Of a stretch of DNA of 64,000 nt, positions 7,089 through 15,178 are shown piece after piece (position 1 is the stretch's first letter; every line of letters starts with the position of its first letter). This stretch comes from Anderseniella sp963700885. Lineage in GTDB: Bacteria; Pseudomonadota; Alphaproteobacteria; Rhizobiales; Aestuariivirgaceae. The translations under genes and the position numbers were made by a program. The stretch spans positions 1 to 64,000 of the forward strand of contig CAVOZJ010000005.1 in assembly GCA_963700885.1 (NCBI GenBank), read 5' to 3'. The notes under the pieces were generated by a model that searched no databases, was not told where the DNA came from, and saw only the letters and a program-made list of their open reading frames with translations.

Positions 7089-7568
7089 ATGGCTGAAGAA
7101 ATCACCACACTGGAAAACCTCGGCGCAGCAATGGGCACAGTTGCTGAAGCTCCTGCACCCGCGGAACCGAAAATCGACGCCCTTGGCCGCTCCTACGCGA
7201 CCGGCAAGCGCAAGGATGCGGTTGCCCGCGTCTGGATCAAGCGCGGCAACGGCAAGATCACCATCAATGACCGTGAAATTGAAAAATACTTTGCCCGTCC
7301 AACATTGCGCATGATCATCCGGCAACCGCTGGAAGCCTGTGAGCGCAAGGACGAGTTCGATGTCGTCTGCACCGTTGGCGGCGGCGGCCTGTCCGGCCAG
7401 GCAGGCGCCGTGCGTCACGGCATCTCCAAGGCGCTGACCTATTTTGAGCCCGGCCTTCGCTCGGTACTCAAGAGCGGCGGCTTCCTGACGCGCGACTCCC
7501 GTGTCGTGGAACGCAAGAAATACGGCAGAGCCAAAGCGCGCCGCAGCTTCCAGTTCTCGAAACGGTAA
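7089..7568 (+). CDS. rpsI: 30S ribosomal protein S9
   Basis: This 159-residue protein has an Ala/Glu/Pro-rich N-terminal extension of about 30 residues, typical of alphaproteobacterial S9. The conserved domain follows: SYATGKRKDAVARVWIKRGNG, FARPTLRMIIRQPLE, GGGLSGQAGAVRHGISKAL, and the basic tail KKYGRAKARRSFQFSKR, whose C-terminal Arg contacts the P-site tRNA. It is co-transcribed with rplM and followed by a strong terminator. Confidence 0.97.
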   Translation: MAEEITTLENLGAAMGTVAEAPAPAEPKIDALGRSYATGKRKDAVARVWIKRGNGKITINDREIEKYFARPTLRMIIRQPLEACERKDEFDVVCTVGGGGLSGQAGAVRHGISKALTYFEPGLRSVLKSGGFLTRDSRVVERKKYGRAKARRSFQFSKR

Positions 7569-7595
7569 GTTTCTATATTAAGAAATTTGATATTT

Positions 7596-7625
7596 GAGGG
7601 GTTGTGTTTCGCACAACCCCTCTTT
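7596..7625 (+). terminator. Rho-independent terminator after rpsI
   Basis: GAGGGGTTGTG (7596-7606) pairs perfectly with CACAACCCCTC (7612-7622) around a 5-base loop and is followed by TTT. It is about 30 bp after the rpsI stop and closes the rplM-rpsI operon. The following 7626-7764 holds no gene. Confidence 0.85.
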
Positions 7626-7764
7626 CCATGCTGAGCAAGCCTTGGCGCGGATTTGAACCCGGCCGTTCAGATCAATGTTTTTTGTATTGCATCAGTCAGT
7701 GCAATGTTGCGATCACGACGTTTTGCCAACAGCTCTGAAATGCGCCATTCAACCCATTTACCGG

Positions 7765-9075
7765 TCATCGCGAATCAGTGTGCCGCCCGTCAGCCGGCTT
7801 GTCGGATGAGCCGAATACGGCTGTCTCCGGTGTGCTGGCGCGGGCAAGCGGTGCATACTGGAATTGCACCTTGTCTTCATCTGACACCGTATCCCGCTTT
7901 TGAATCCGCCACAGCCCAAACGCGACCAGCAGAACATGGGCGCAGATTGTCGTCATGAACAGCCCTGACGCCCCGCCAGTGCTCATTCCAATTCCGGCAA
8001 TCAGCGGACCGGCAATTGCGCCAATTCCGTAGACGAACAACAGTCCGCCACTCGTCTGGATATGGGAATTGGGAGGTGCATGATCGCTGGCGTGCGCAAC
8101 GATCACCGGATACATCGAATATACGCAGCCCCCGAACACGGCAGATAGCAGCAAATTGACGGCCCGGCCATCAGGTTGCAGCAAAATGAAACCGAGCTCG
8201 GCACAGATGGCCAGCAGGGCCAGCCCTATCAGAACCCGGCGCCGGTCCATTCGGTCCGACAGATAACCGACCGGGATCTGGGCCAGGGCGCCGGCCAGGA
8301 TCGGAATGCTGGCGAACAATGCGATCGTGCTCAGCGCCAGACCGACACGATTGCCATAGACAGCGGCCAGTGTGCCGAAGGCGCTGTTTGAAACACCAAC
8401 CATGAGGACCCCAAACACTGCAATAGGCGAGTTTTTCCACTGGCTCGCGATATCCAGCTTTACGGTGACCAGAGGTTGTGGCGAGGCTGACGAGGATATG
8501 GCAGTTGGAACCAGCGCCAGGCAGTAAAACATGGCGGCAAGGACAAAGAACAAAAAGGTGTTGGTGCTGCCGAGGGTGAGAGTCATCTGGCCACCCATGG
8601 TGGCCATAAGGCTGACCATCGTGTAGATGGCGAAAATCCGACCCCTGGTATTGCTGTCGGCGCGTTCGTTCAGCCAGCTTTCGGCTATCATTGCAGCGCC
8701 TGCAAAGCAAAATCCCGACAGGGCCCGCAGCGGTATCCATGCATAGGGTGAAAGAAACATCAGGGATGCGAGAATGGCGACAGCCGCCAGCGCACACATG
8801 ACGCTGAAGGAGCGAATATGACCCACATTGGCTACCAGCCTCGCGGTCATCAGGCAGCCGGAGATATAGCCTATCGCCCAGCCGGTGCCGAGCACTCCGA
8901 GTGATAATGCGCTGAAACCTTCAGCCGCCCCCCTCACCGGCAGGATCAGGCCGTTTATGCCGCCGGCAAACAGCAGAAATGACAAGCCAAGAAGCAGCGC
9001 ACTTATAGGCAGTATTTGACTTATCAAAACCCGGAAAACCTGTTTGAAGCGATGAGCCGAGGCTTGAGAAACCAC
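7765..9075 (-). CDS. MFS transporter (YcaD-like)
   Basis: This 436-residue integral membrane protein has about 12 hydrophobic segments in two halves of six. It resembles the YcaD-type major facilitator branch: the first segments LPISALLLGLSFLLFAGGIN, the loop RLVANVGHIRSF, FCFAGAAMIAESWLNERA (TM5 region) and the second-half loop GYLSDRMDRRRVLIG (about 283-297), a classical MFS loop motif. The substrate is unknown. The most upstream start is GTG at 9075. The C-terminal 45 residues are hydrophilic. It stands alone, convergent with rpsI. Confidence 0.82.
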   Translation of the reverse strand: MVSQASAHRFKQVFRVLISQILPISALLLGLSFLLFAGGINGLILPVRGAAEGFSALSLGVLGTGWAIGYISGCLMTARLVANVGHIRSFSVMCALAAVAILASLMFLSPYAWIPLRALSGFCFAGAAMIAESWLNERADSNTRGRIFAIYTMVSLMATMGGQMTLTLGSTNTFLFFVLAAMFYCLALVPTAISSSASPQPLVTVKLDIASQWKNSPIAVFGVLMVGVSNSAFGTLAAVYGNRVGLALSTIALFASIPILAGALAQIPVGYLSDRMDRRRVLIGLALLAICAELGFILLQPDGRAVNLLLSAVFGGCVYSMYPVIVAHASDHAPPNSHIQTSGGLLFVYGIGAIAGPLIAGIGMSTGGASGLFMTTICAHVLLVAFGLWRIQKRDTVSDEDKVQFQYAPLARASTPETAVFGSSDKPADGRHTDSR

Positions 9076-9237
9076 ATTTCAGCGTGTTGAAGAGCATGAA
9101 ATCATACCAGTTCAATGCAGCCGGGCAATAACAAGTTTGCAGAACCGCGAAGTCAGGGCAGAAGCCGGCGAAATGATAGTCGTCACGGTTGGTAGTCGCG
9201 GTCCCCGCAGTGGCAGGTCAACAGACTTTCTCGCGGC

Positions 9238-10050
9238 TCATTTCACAGCGGTGAAAATGTGAGCCTGGATTTTCGCCGACACGGGACCATCGCCAAAGCG
9301 CGTTGCAATGGCCTGCGCGGCATGGTCCGTTACGTGCTGCAGCAAGCGGGCGTCACGCGCCTCAATCTCGTTGCGCAAAGGCGTACCCTGACAATATGCA
9401 ACCGCCGGGTGCCGGGGAGATGGCGCGCGACTGACTTCTTTTATCGTGTCAACAGAAATGTCAGAAAATCCGGCCGCATCCAGATCCTGCCTGACCAGGT
9501 CCTGATCATGATACCCATGCGGCGTGCGTACGAGGAAACAGGGTGGGTCATCAGGGAAAATTTCGGCCGCCGCTGCCGTGACAACGTCGGCAAATTCGTT
9601 TTCCGTAATGTGATCCCAGACACTGAAGACATATCGGCCACCCGGTTTCAGCACACGGCGGGCCTCTGCATATCCCCTGACACGATCAGGAAAGAACATC
9701 ACCCCAAACTGGCAAACAACCACATCGAACGAGTTCCTGTCAAAAGGCAGGTCAAGCGCGTCGGCCTGCCGCCATTCCACGCGGTCGTCACTGCCTTGCC
9801 TGGTTGCTGCATGATCGAGCATGGCCTGATTCAAATCAGTTACAACATACCGCGCTTTCGACCCCAGCCTGGAGGCAAGCGCGCGGGGCACCACTCCACT
9901 GCCGGCAGCAGTTTCCAGAACTGCACCGGGCGCCAGTGCTGCCACCCGCCCTGCCAGGTCACTGGCATAGGCATCGAATATCAATGGTACCAGATAGGTG
10001 TCATAAAATTCCGGAATTGATCCGGTGAATTCCTTGTCGCTCGCGGTCAT
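9238..10050 (-). CDS. SAM-dependent class I methyltransferase
   Basis: This 270-residue protein has a Rossmann methyltransferase domain: motif I VLETAAGSGVVPRALA (about 44-59), an acidic residue after the second strand (YVVTDLNQAMLDHA), motif II RQADALDLPF, and DVVVCQFGVMFFPDR with the post-motif RRVLKPGGRYVFSVWD (about 130-145). It belongs to the UbiE/Methyltransf_11 group. The acceptor is unknown. The C-terminal third contains VDTIKEVSRAPSPRHPAVAYCQGTP-type sequence seen in small-molecule methyltransferases. It is a single gene with no operon partner. Confidence 0.82.
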   Translation of the reverse strand: MTASDKEFTGSIPEFYDTYLVPLIFDAYASDLAGRVAALAPGAVLETAAGSGVVPRALASRLGSKARYVVTDLNQAMLDHAATRQGSDDRVEWRQADALDLPFDRNSFDVVVCQFGVMFFPDRVRGYAEARRVLKPGGRYVFSVWDHITENEFADVVTAAAAEIFPDDPPCFLVRTPHGYHDQDLVRQDLDAAGFSDISVDTIKEVSRAPSPRHPAVAYCQGTPLRNEIEARDARLLQHVTDHAAQAIATRFGDGPVSAKIQAHIFTAVK

Positions 10051-10104
10051 GCCATACCTTCCCTTTGAAAGGATCCTAACAGCAATCGCCGGAGCCGGGA
10101 ATTG

Positions 10105-10449
10105 TCAGCTTGTTACCTGGCACTTGGTCCAGATCTCTCCCGCCTGACTGGCAGAAGGGTCCCCGCCAGGCACGATTACCCTGATTTCGTCATCATTGAG
10201 TTGATCGGCATTTACACGGCTGCCTGCGCCGGGTTCACCATCGGGTATTTCATAATCCACATGATGCCGGTTGTACCGGCCGGTGACGGATTGCCCGCCG
10301 GGAGTTACTATTCGCGAACCTTCAATCGTCATGCTCCTGCCCGCCGGCGAACACCAGGTACCATCAATCTGATCTGCAGTTGCAAGGGTCGTTGTTGCCA
10401 GCAAGACAGCGCCGATCAGAACCAGTCTTTCAACTCTTGCGATCATCAT
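10105..10449 (-). CDS. Small exported protein of unknown function
   Basis: This 114-residue protein is read from the ATG at 10449. Upstream extension to 10527 would put sequence before a clear signal peptide (RLVLIGAVLLATTTLATA, cleavage about residue 26). The mature part begins DQIDGTWCSPAGRSMTIEG and looks like a small beta-rich periplasmic domain with two cysteines, TWC near the start and TKC near the end, which could form a disulfide. I recognise no family with certainty. Confidence 0.65.
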   Translation of the reverse strand: MMIARVERLVLIGAVLLATTTLATADQIDGTWCSPAGRSMTIEGSRIVTPGGQSVTGRYNRHHVDYEIPDGEPGAGSRVNADQLNDDEIRVIVPGGDPSASQAGEIWTKCQVTS

Positions 10450-10950
10450 GGGATCGATCCTAAGGCCAGGACCCACGGTCGGCAATGATCTTTCGATCCA
10501 TGCGCCAGACAGCGGAACCACGAGCAAGGCTTGAACCCGTTTTTCGCCTGGTCATTGATTCCTGAAATTTCTTGATCTGCATCAACAAAACAATCCGCGA
10601 GATGGCACAAGCTCGACCTGCGTGTCACAGGTGGCGAGGCAAGACAAACTCTGAAAACTGCAAAATCATTCAACAATTTAAATCATAGTAAGATTTTCTA
10701 ATCACAACCATCAGCAAATACAATTTCACCTAATGGTACGCGCTTGATATACTGCTCGCAACGAAGACAGGGAATGCAAACATCAAATACGCCTCGCGCG
10801 GCAGTTGCCGGCAGCACGCAGGTCACTGATACTCACACAGATCACAATGCCGGTACTGACAGGATGAATGTGTTGCCGGATCACTTTCCGGCGCATCCAT
10901 CATCAAACATCCACGCGACAGCAGTACCTACACCACGATCGGAGCCAATT
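10450..10950. other. katG upstream region without a convincing gene
   Basis: The 500 bases between the small exported protein and katG contain no supported gene. An AT-rich stretch at 10660-10735 probably holds the katG promoter, but I cannot point to clear -35/-10 boxes or an OxyR site. The katG frame stays open upstream to 10744, but that extension has no ribosome binding site or family similarity that I can see. Confidence 0.5.
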
Positions 10951-13152
10951 ATGAATGACATGACCAATGAAAGTGCGGGCAAATGCCCGGTAATGAGCGG
11001 AGTAAACGCTCCAAAGGCAACCGGCAGCACGGCAAACCAGCACTGGTGGCCGAACCAGTTGAATCTGAGAATTCTTCATCAGAACTCTCCGATGATCGAT
11101 CCCATGGGCGAAGGCTTCAACTATGCTGACGAGTTCAGAAGCCTCGATCTGGCAGCCGTCAAGAAAGATATCGTTGCCCTGATGACGGATTCACAGGAAT
11201 GGTGGCCGGCCGATTACGGACATTACGGTCCGCTATTCATCCGGATGGCCTGGCACAGCGCCGGCACATACCGGATTTATGACGGCCGCGGCGGCGCGTC
11301 CTCCGGCTCACAGCGCTTTGCGCCACTGAACAGCTGGCCCGACAACGGCAACCTGGACAAGGCGCGTGCGCTGTTGTGGCCGATCAAGAAAAAGTACGGC
11401 AGGAAAATTTCCTGGGCCGACCTGATGATCCTGACAGGCAACTGTGCGCTTGAGTCCATGGGCTTCAAGACATTCGGCTTTGGCGGCGGGCGGGCCGACG
11501 TCTGGGAACCGGAAGAAGACATTTACTGGGGTCCCGAAGCAATCTGGCTTGGCGATGAGCGCTACAGCGGCGACCGGCAACTTGCCGAGCCGCTTGGTGC
11601 CGTGCAGATGGGATTGATTTACGTAAATCCGGAAGGTCCGAACGGCAACCCGGACCCGGTGGCCTCCGGCAGGGACATTCGCGAGACATTCGCCCGAATG
11701 GCGATGAACGACGAAGAGACTGTCGCCCTTACAGCCGGCGGGCACACTTTCGGCAAAGCCCACGGAGCAGGTGATCCGCTTAAATATGTCGGACGTGAAC
11801 CCGAAGGCGCAGGTATTGAGGAACAGGGCCTTGGCTGGAAGAACTCCATGGGCAGCGGAAGTGGCGACGACGCCATTACCAGCGGTATCGAGGGTGCATG
11901 GACACCAACGCCCATCACATGGGACAACAGCTACTTCGATACTCTGTTTGGTTACGAGTGGGAACTGACAAAAAGCCCCGCCGGAGCCCACCAGTGGACA
12001 CCAACAGACAAATCCGCAGCCAGTACCGTGCCGGATGCACACGATCCCGGCAAGACACATGCCCCGATGATGACCACCGCCGACATGGCCATGCGGATGG
12101 ACCCTGCCTACGAAAAGATTTCAAGGCGTTTCCATCAGAACCCGGCCGAATTGGCTGATGCCTTTGCCAGGGCCTGGTACAAACTGACCCACCGCGACAT
12201 GGGACCCGTTTCCCGCTATCTCGGTCCGGAAGTTCCCGATGAGGAGCTCATCTGGCAGGACCCGGTGCCCGCAGTTGATCATGACCTGATCGGCGCTCGC
12301 GACATCTCCGGCCTGAAGGCAAAAATACTCGCTTCGGGCCTGTCTGTTTCGCAGCTGGTTTCCACCGCCTGGGCTTCGGCATCAACCTTCCGCGGCAGTG
12401 ACAAGCGCGGCGGTGCCAATGGCGCGCGTATTCGCCTCGCTCCGCAAAAGGACTGGACCGTCAACAACCCGGCCCAACTGGCGAGCGTCCTGAAGACCCT
12501 AAAAGGCATTCAGGATGACTTCAACTCCGGCGGCAAAAAAGTATCGCTGGCCGACCTGATCGTGCTCGGCGGTTGTGCTGCTGTAGAAAAGGCCGCGAAA
12601 AATGCCGGCCATGACATTGAGGTGCCATTCTCACCCGGCCGCACCGACGCCACCCAGGACCAGACCGATGTGGATGCATTTGCCGTGCTCGAACCGGTTG
12701 CAGACGGCTTCCGCAACCATATGAACGGTGCGCAGGGCCGTCCGGCAGAAGAACTTCTGGTGGATCGCTCGCAGCTCCTGACCCTCACGGCACCGGAAAT
12801 GACCGTACTTGTCGGCGGAATGCGGGTGCTGAACACCAATACGGATGGTTCTACCCGCGGCGTGTTTACAGACCGGCCCGAAACCCTGAGCAACGACTTC
12901 TTTGTCAACCTGCTCAGCAGAAACACCAGCTGGGCGCCTGCGGCAGCTTCCGGTGATTTCGAAGGAAAGGACCGGGTAACCGGTAAGGTCAAATGGACCG
13001 GCAGCCGTGTCGATCTGGTATTCGGATCAAACTCCCAACTCCGCGCGCTTGCCGAAGCCTACGGTTGCGACAATTCGCAACAGGCATTTGTCAGCGACTT
13101 TGTTGCGGCGTGGAACAAGGTGATAAATCTCGATCGTTTTGACCTTGCCTGA
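10951..13152 (+). CDS. katG: Catalase-peroxidase KatG
   Basis: This 733-residue bifunctional heme enzyme degrades hydrogen peroxide. The ATG at 10951 is chosen because it has GGAG seven bases upstream and begins MNDMTNESAGKCPVMSG, matching the usual KatG N-terminus. The distal heme site MAWHSAGTYR carries the catalytic Trp and His; IYVNPEGPNGNPDP carries the Tyr and FARMAMNDEE the Met of the Trp-Tyr-Met adduct; and GGHTFGKAHG carries the proximal His. The C-terminal duplicated domain is present, ending NLDRFDLA. Both halves are complete. A strong terminator follows, so the gene is monocistronic. Confidence 0.96.
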   Translation: MNDMTNESAGKCPVMSGVNAPKATGSTANQHWWPNQLNLRILHQNSPMIDPMGEGFNYADEFRSLDLAAVKKDIVALMTDSQEWWPADYGHYGPLFIRMAWHSAGTYRIYDGRGGASSGSQRFAPLNSWPDNGNLDKARALLWPIKKKYGRKISWADLMILTGNCALESMGFKTFGFGGGRADVWEPEEDIYWGPEAIWLGDERYSGDRQLAEPLGAVQMGLIYVNPEGPNGNPDPVASGRDIRETFARMAMNDEETVALTAGGHTFGKAHGAGDPLKYVGREPEGAGIEEQGLGWKNSMGSGSGDDAITSGIEGAWTPTPITWDNSYFDTLFGYEWELTKSPAGAHQWTPTDKSAASTVPDAHDPGKTHAPMMTTADMAMRMDPAYEKISRRFHQNPAELADAFARAWYKLTHRDMGPVSRYLGPEVPDEELIWQDPVPAVDHDLIGARDISGLKAKILASGLSVSQLVSTAWASASTFRGSDKRGGANGARIRLAPQKDWTVNNPAQLASVLKTLKGIQDDFNSGGKKVSLADLIVLGGCAAVEKAAKNAGHDIEVPFSPGRTDATQDQTDVDAFAVLEPVADGFRNHMNGAQGRPAEELLVDRSQLLTLTAPEMTVLVGGMRVLNTNTDGSTRGVFTDRPETLSNDFFVNLLSRNTSWAPAAASGDFEGKDRVTGKVKWTGSRVDLVFGSNSQLRALAEAYGCDNSQQAFVSDFVAAWNKVINLDRFDLA

Positions 13153-13199
13153 TCATCCGGGCCGGGTTTGCACCCACCTGAAACCGGGGACAATGCTGC

Positions 13200-13242
13200 G
13201 CCTGTGATCGGCTGTCTGGAGCCGGTCACAGGCTCTGTCTTT
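13200..13242 (+). terminator. Rho-independent terminator after katG
   Basis: GCCTGTGATCGGCT pairs with AGCCGGTCACAGGC (13220-13233) with a single mismatch and a 6-base loop, then TCTGTCTTT. It lies 48 bases after the katG stop. The rest of 13153-13421 shows no gene. Confidence 0.75.
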
Positions 13243-13421
13243 GCAGATGAGCCAGAAAAATCGTAAGACGTTCAACGTGGGTTCGCATGAACCGGTAAGC
13301 TGCTTCGTCACTTTGGAACCGGTCAGCAAAAGTGGCGCAGTTTTTCACCTGACGCGGCCGGGTTAGGAATTCATAAGGTTTGCACCCTAGATTAGGTGAC
13401 CGGCAATACATGAGGACGACC

Positions 13422-13850
13422 ATGTCTGGGCAGATGATCTGGGGAACTGTGATGCTGGGCGCCTGCCTGCTAGTACATATCGGCTTCCTGATAGCCGACA
13501 TCAAGCTGTTGAAATGGCTCAACGGCAAACTATGGGCGTCCGGGCCATTGTTCAGCACTATCGTGCTGTTGAGTGCAGCGGTCACTGTGATCGTACTGTC
13601 CCATGCAGTACAGGTATGGTTGTGGGCAATTTCGTTCATCGCATTCGGCGCATTCACCGAACCCGGTAGTGCTGTCTATTTTGCACTTGTCACCTACACA
13701 ACACTTGGTTACGGCGACATCGTCCTGGCTGAAAACATCCGTCTGTATGGCGCTCTTGCATCGGTAACAGGCCTGCTGGGTTTTGCCTTGAGCACAGCCT
13801 TTCTGGTGGTTGTCTTTGGCAAACTGCTGCCAAACCACCTGGCTGACTAG
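13422..13850 (+). CDS. Two-TM potassium channel family protein
   Basis: This 142-residue membrane protein has about four hydrophobic segments. The last two surround a pore loop with the selectivity-filter sequence TTLGYGDI (TxGYGD), as in the ion-channel family Ion_trans_2. The start at 13422 is preferred because GAGGA lies five bases upstream; an ATG at 13410 is an alternative. There is no cytosolic RCK domain, so gating must differ from Kch or TrkA-type systems. It lies between katG and an RND operon with no evident functional link. Confidence 0.75.
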   Translation: MSGQMIWGTVMLGACLLVHIGFLIADIKLLKWLNGKLWASGPLFSTIVLLSAAVTVIVLSHAVQVWLWAISFIAFGAFTEPGSAVYFALVTYTTLGYGDIVLAENIRLYGALASVTGLLGFALSTAFLVVVFGKLLPNHLAD

Positions 13851-14008
13851 ACATACCTGGGCATACCTCGAAAGCGTCACATTTCAGGGCCATGGCACCC
13901 CGGTCGCGCAAACCTGGAACCGGTTGGTTTCGCTATTGCCAATATCTCATCACACCCGCAGAATAAATCCACCCGGACCGGATTACCCGAAATCGCAAGG
14001 ATTGGTAT

Positions 14009-15166
14009 ATGCCAACAGGTGAATTGACCCTGCCTGTCATCATGCTGTTTGCAGCAGCGCTGTTGATGACCGGCTGTGAAGAGGCTCCGAAACCGCAAAC
14101 TTCAGCGCCTCCGGCGCCAAAAGTCAGCGTTGCCAGGCCTGTCGTCAAGAACATCGTTGAGACAGACGTCTTCACGGGCCGCTTTGAAGCCAAGGAAGAC
14201 GTCGAGATTCGCGCCCGTGTTGCAGGTTATCTGCAGGAAGCCCATTTCACGGATGGCGCTCTTGTTGACGTTGGCGATCTGCTGTTTACCATCGACGCCA
14301 AGCAGTTTGAGGCAGAGCTGGAAAATGCCCGGTCCAGCGTTGAGGTTGCCCAAAGCAAGCTGGACCTGACCAAGGAAGAATTTGAACGCGGACAGAAACT
14401 GCGCACTTCAGGCACCATAGCCGTGTCGACCCAGGATCAGCGCCGGCAGGAGTATCTGGCGGCACAGGCAGAATTTGCCGGCGCCACGGCGCGTCTGCGT
14501 ACAGCCCAACTGAACCTTGGCTACACCAAAATCTATTCCCCCGTAAAGGGCAGGATCGGCCGCAACCTGGTTTCCGTCGGCAATCTGGTTCAGGCAAACT
14601 CGACCATGCTGGCATCGATCGTGTCACTGGACCCGATCTACTTTTACTTCGACGTGGATGAACGTTCCTACCTGACGTACGCCAGGTTGTCCCGCGACAG
14701 CACCAGGCCATCAGGCAGACTGCCACCCTACGAAGTAAAAATACAGCTTACCGACGAAACCGAACCGAAACATACCGGCAATCTGGATTTCATCGACAAC
14801 CGGATTGACCAGGCAACAGGCACCATACGCGGACGCGCCATTGTCCCAAACACCAACCTGTTCCTGCAACCGGGCCTGTTCGGGCGTATCTCCATTCCCG
14901 GCTCGAACGAATACCAGGGCGTCCTGGTGCCTGACCAGGCCGTATCGACAGATCAGAACCGGCGGATCGTGTTCGTTGTCGGCGATGACAATGCCGTCAA
15001 ACCCACAGTCATTGCTCCCGGCCCGAGCATTGATGGATACAGGGTGGTTCGAGAGGGTCTGAAGGGTGACGAAACCATCGTGATAAATGGCCTGTCACGG
15101 GTACGGCCCGGGGTGATTGTCGACCCGCAGATGCAGGAACTTCCGCTCGTTGCAGTGAAAAACTAG
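14009..15166 (+). CDS. RND efflux periplasmic adaptor (lipoprotein)
   Basis: This 385-residue membrane-fusion protein has a lipoprotein signal with lipobox LMTGC (Cys23), then barrel-sandwich, alpha-hairpin (heptad-like region about 105-165, AELENARSSVEVAQSKLDLT), the second half of the lipoyl domain (KIYSPVKGRIGRNLVSVGNLV) and beta-barrel domains. It would bridge the inner-membrane pump and an outer-membrane channel. The pump gene starts 12 bases downstream. No outer-membrane TolC-type gene lies in the operon, so a channel encoded elsewhere would be used. The family is AcrA/MexE-like. Confidence 0.9.
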   Translation: MPTGELTLPVIMLFAAALLMTGCEEAPKPQTSAPPAPKVSVARPVVKNIVETDVFTGRFEAKEDVEIRARVAGYLQEAHFTDGALVDVGDLLFTIDAKQFEAELENARSSVEVAQSKLDLTKEEFERGQKLRTSGTIAVSTQDQRRQEYLAAQAEFAGATARLRTAQLNLGYTKIYSPVKGRIGRNLVSVGNLVQANSTMLASIVSLDPIYFYFDVDERSYLTYARLSRDSTRPSGRLPPYEVKIQLTDETEPKHTGNLDFIDNRIDQATGTIRGRAIVPNTNLFLQPGLFGRISIPGSNEYQGVLVPDQAVSTDQNRRIVFVVGDDNAVKPTVIAPGPSIDGYRVVREGLKGDETIVINGLSRVRPGVIVDPQMQELPLVAVKN

Positions 15167-15178
15167 GGGCGAACAGAT

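Noticed and set aside
7640..7670. tRNA-like T-arm (GGGTTCAAATCC on the minus strand)
   Set aside because: No D-arm, anticodon arm or acceptor stem could be found around it. It might be an attachment-site scar, but there is no matching integrase or intact tRNA.
10640..10700. OxyR-like site upstream of katG
   Set aside because: ATAG- and CTAA-like pieces occur in AT-rich sequence, but spacing and symmetry do not match an OxyR consensus well enough.
10744..10950. Possible 69-residue N-terminal extension of KatG
   Set aside because: The frame is open, but the ATG at 10951 has a ribosome binding site and the standard KatG N-terminus; the upstream residues look non-coding.
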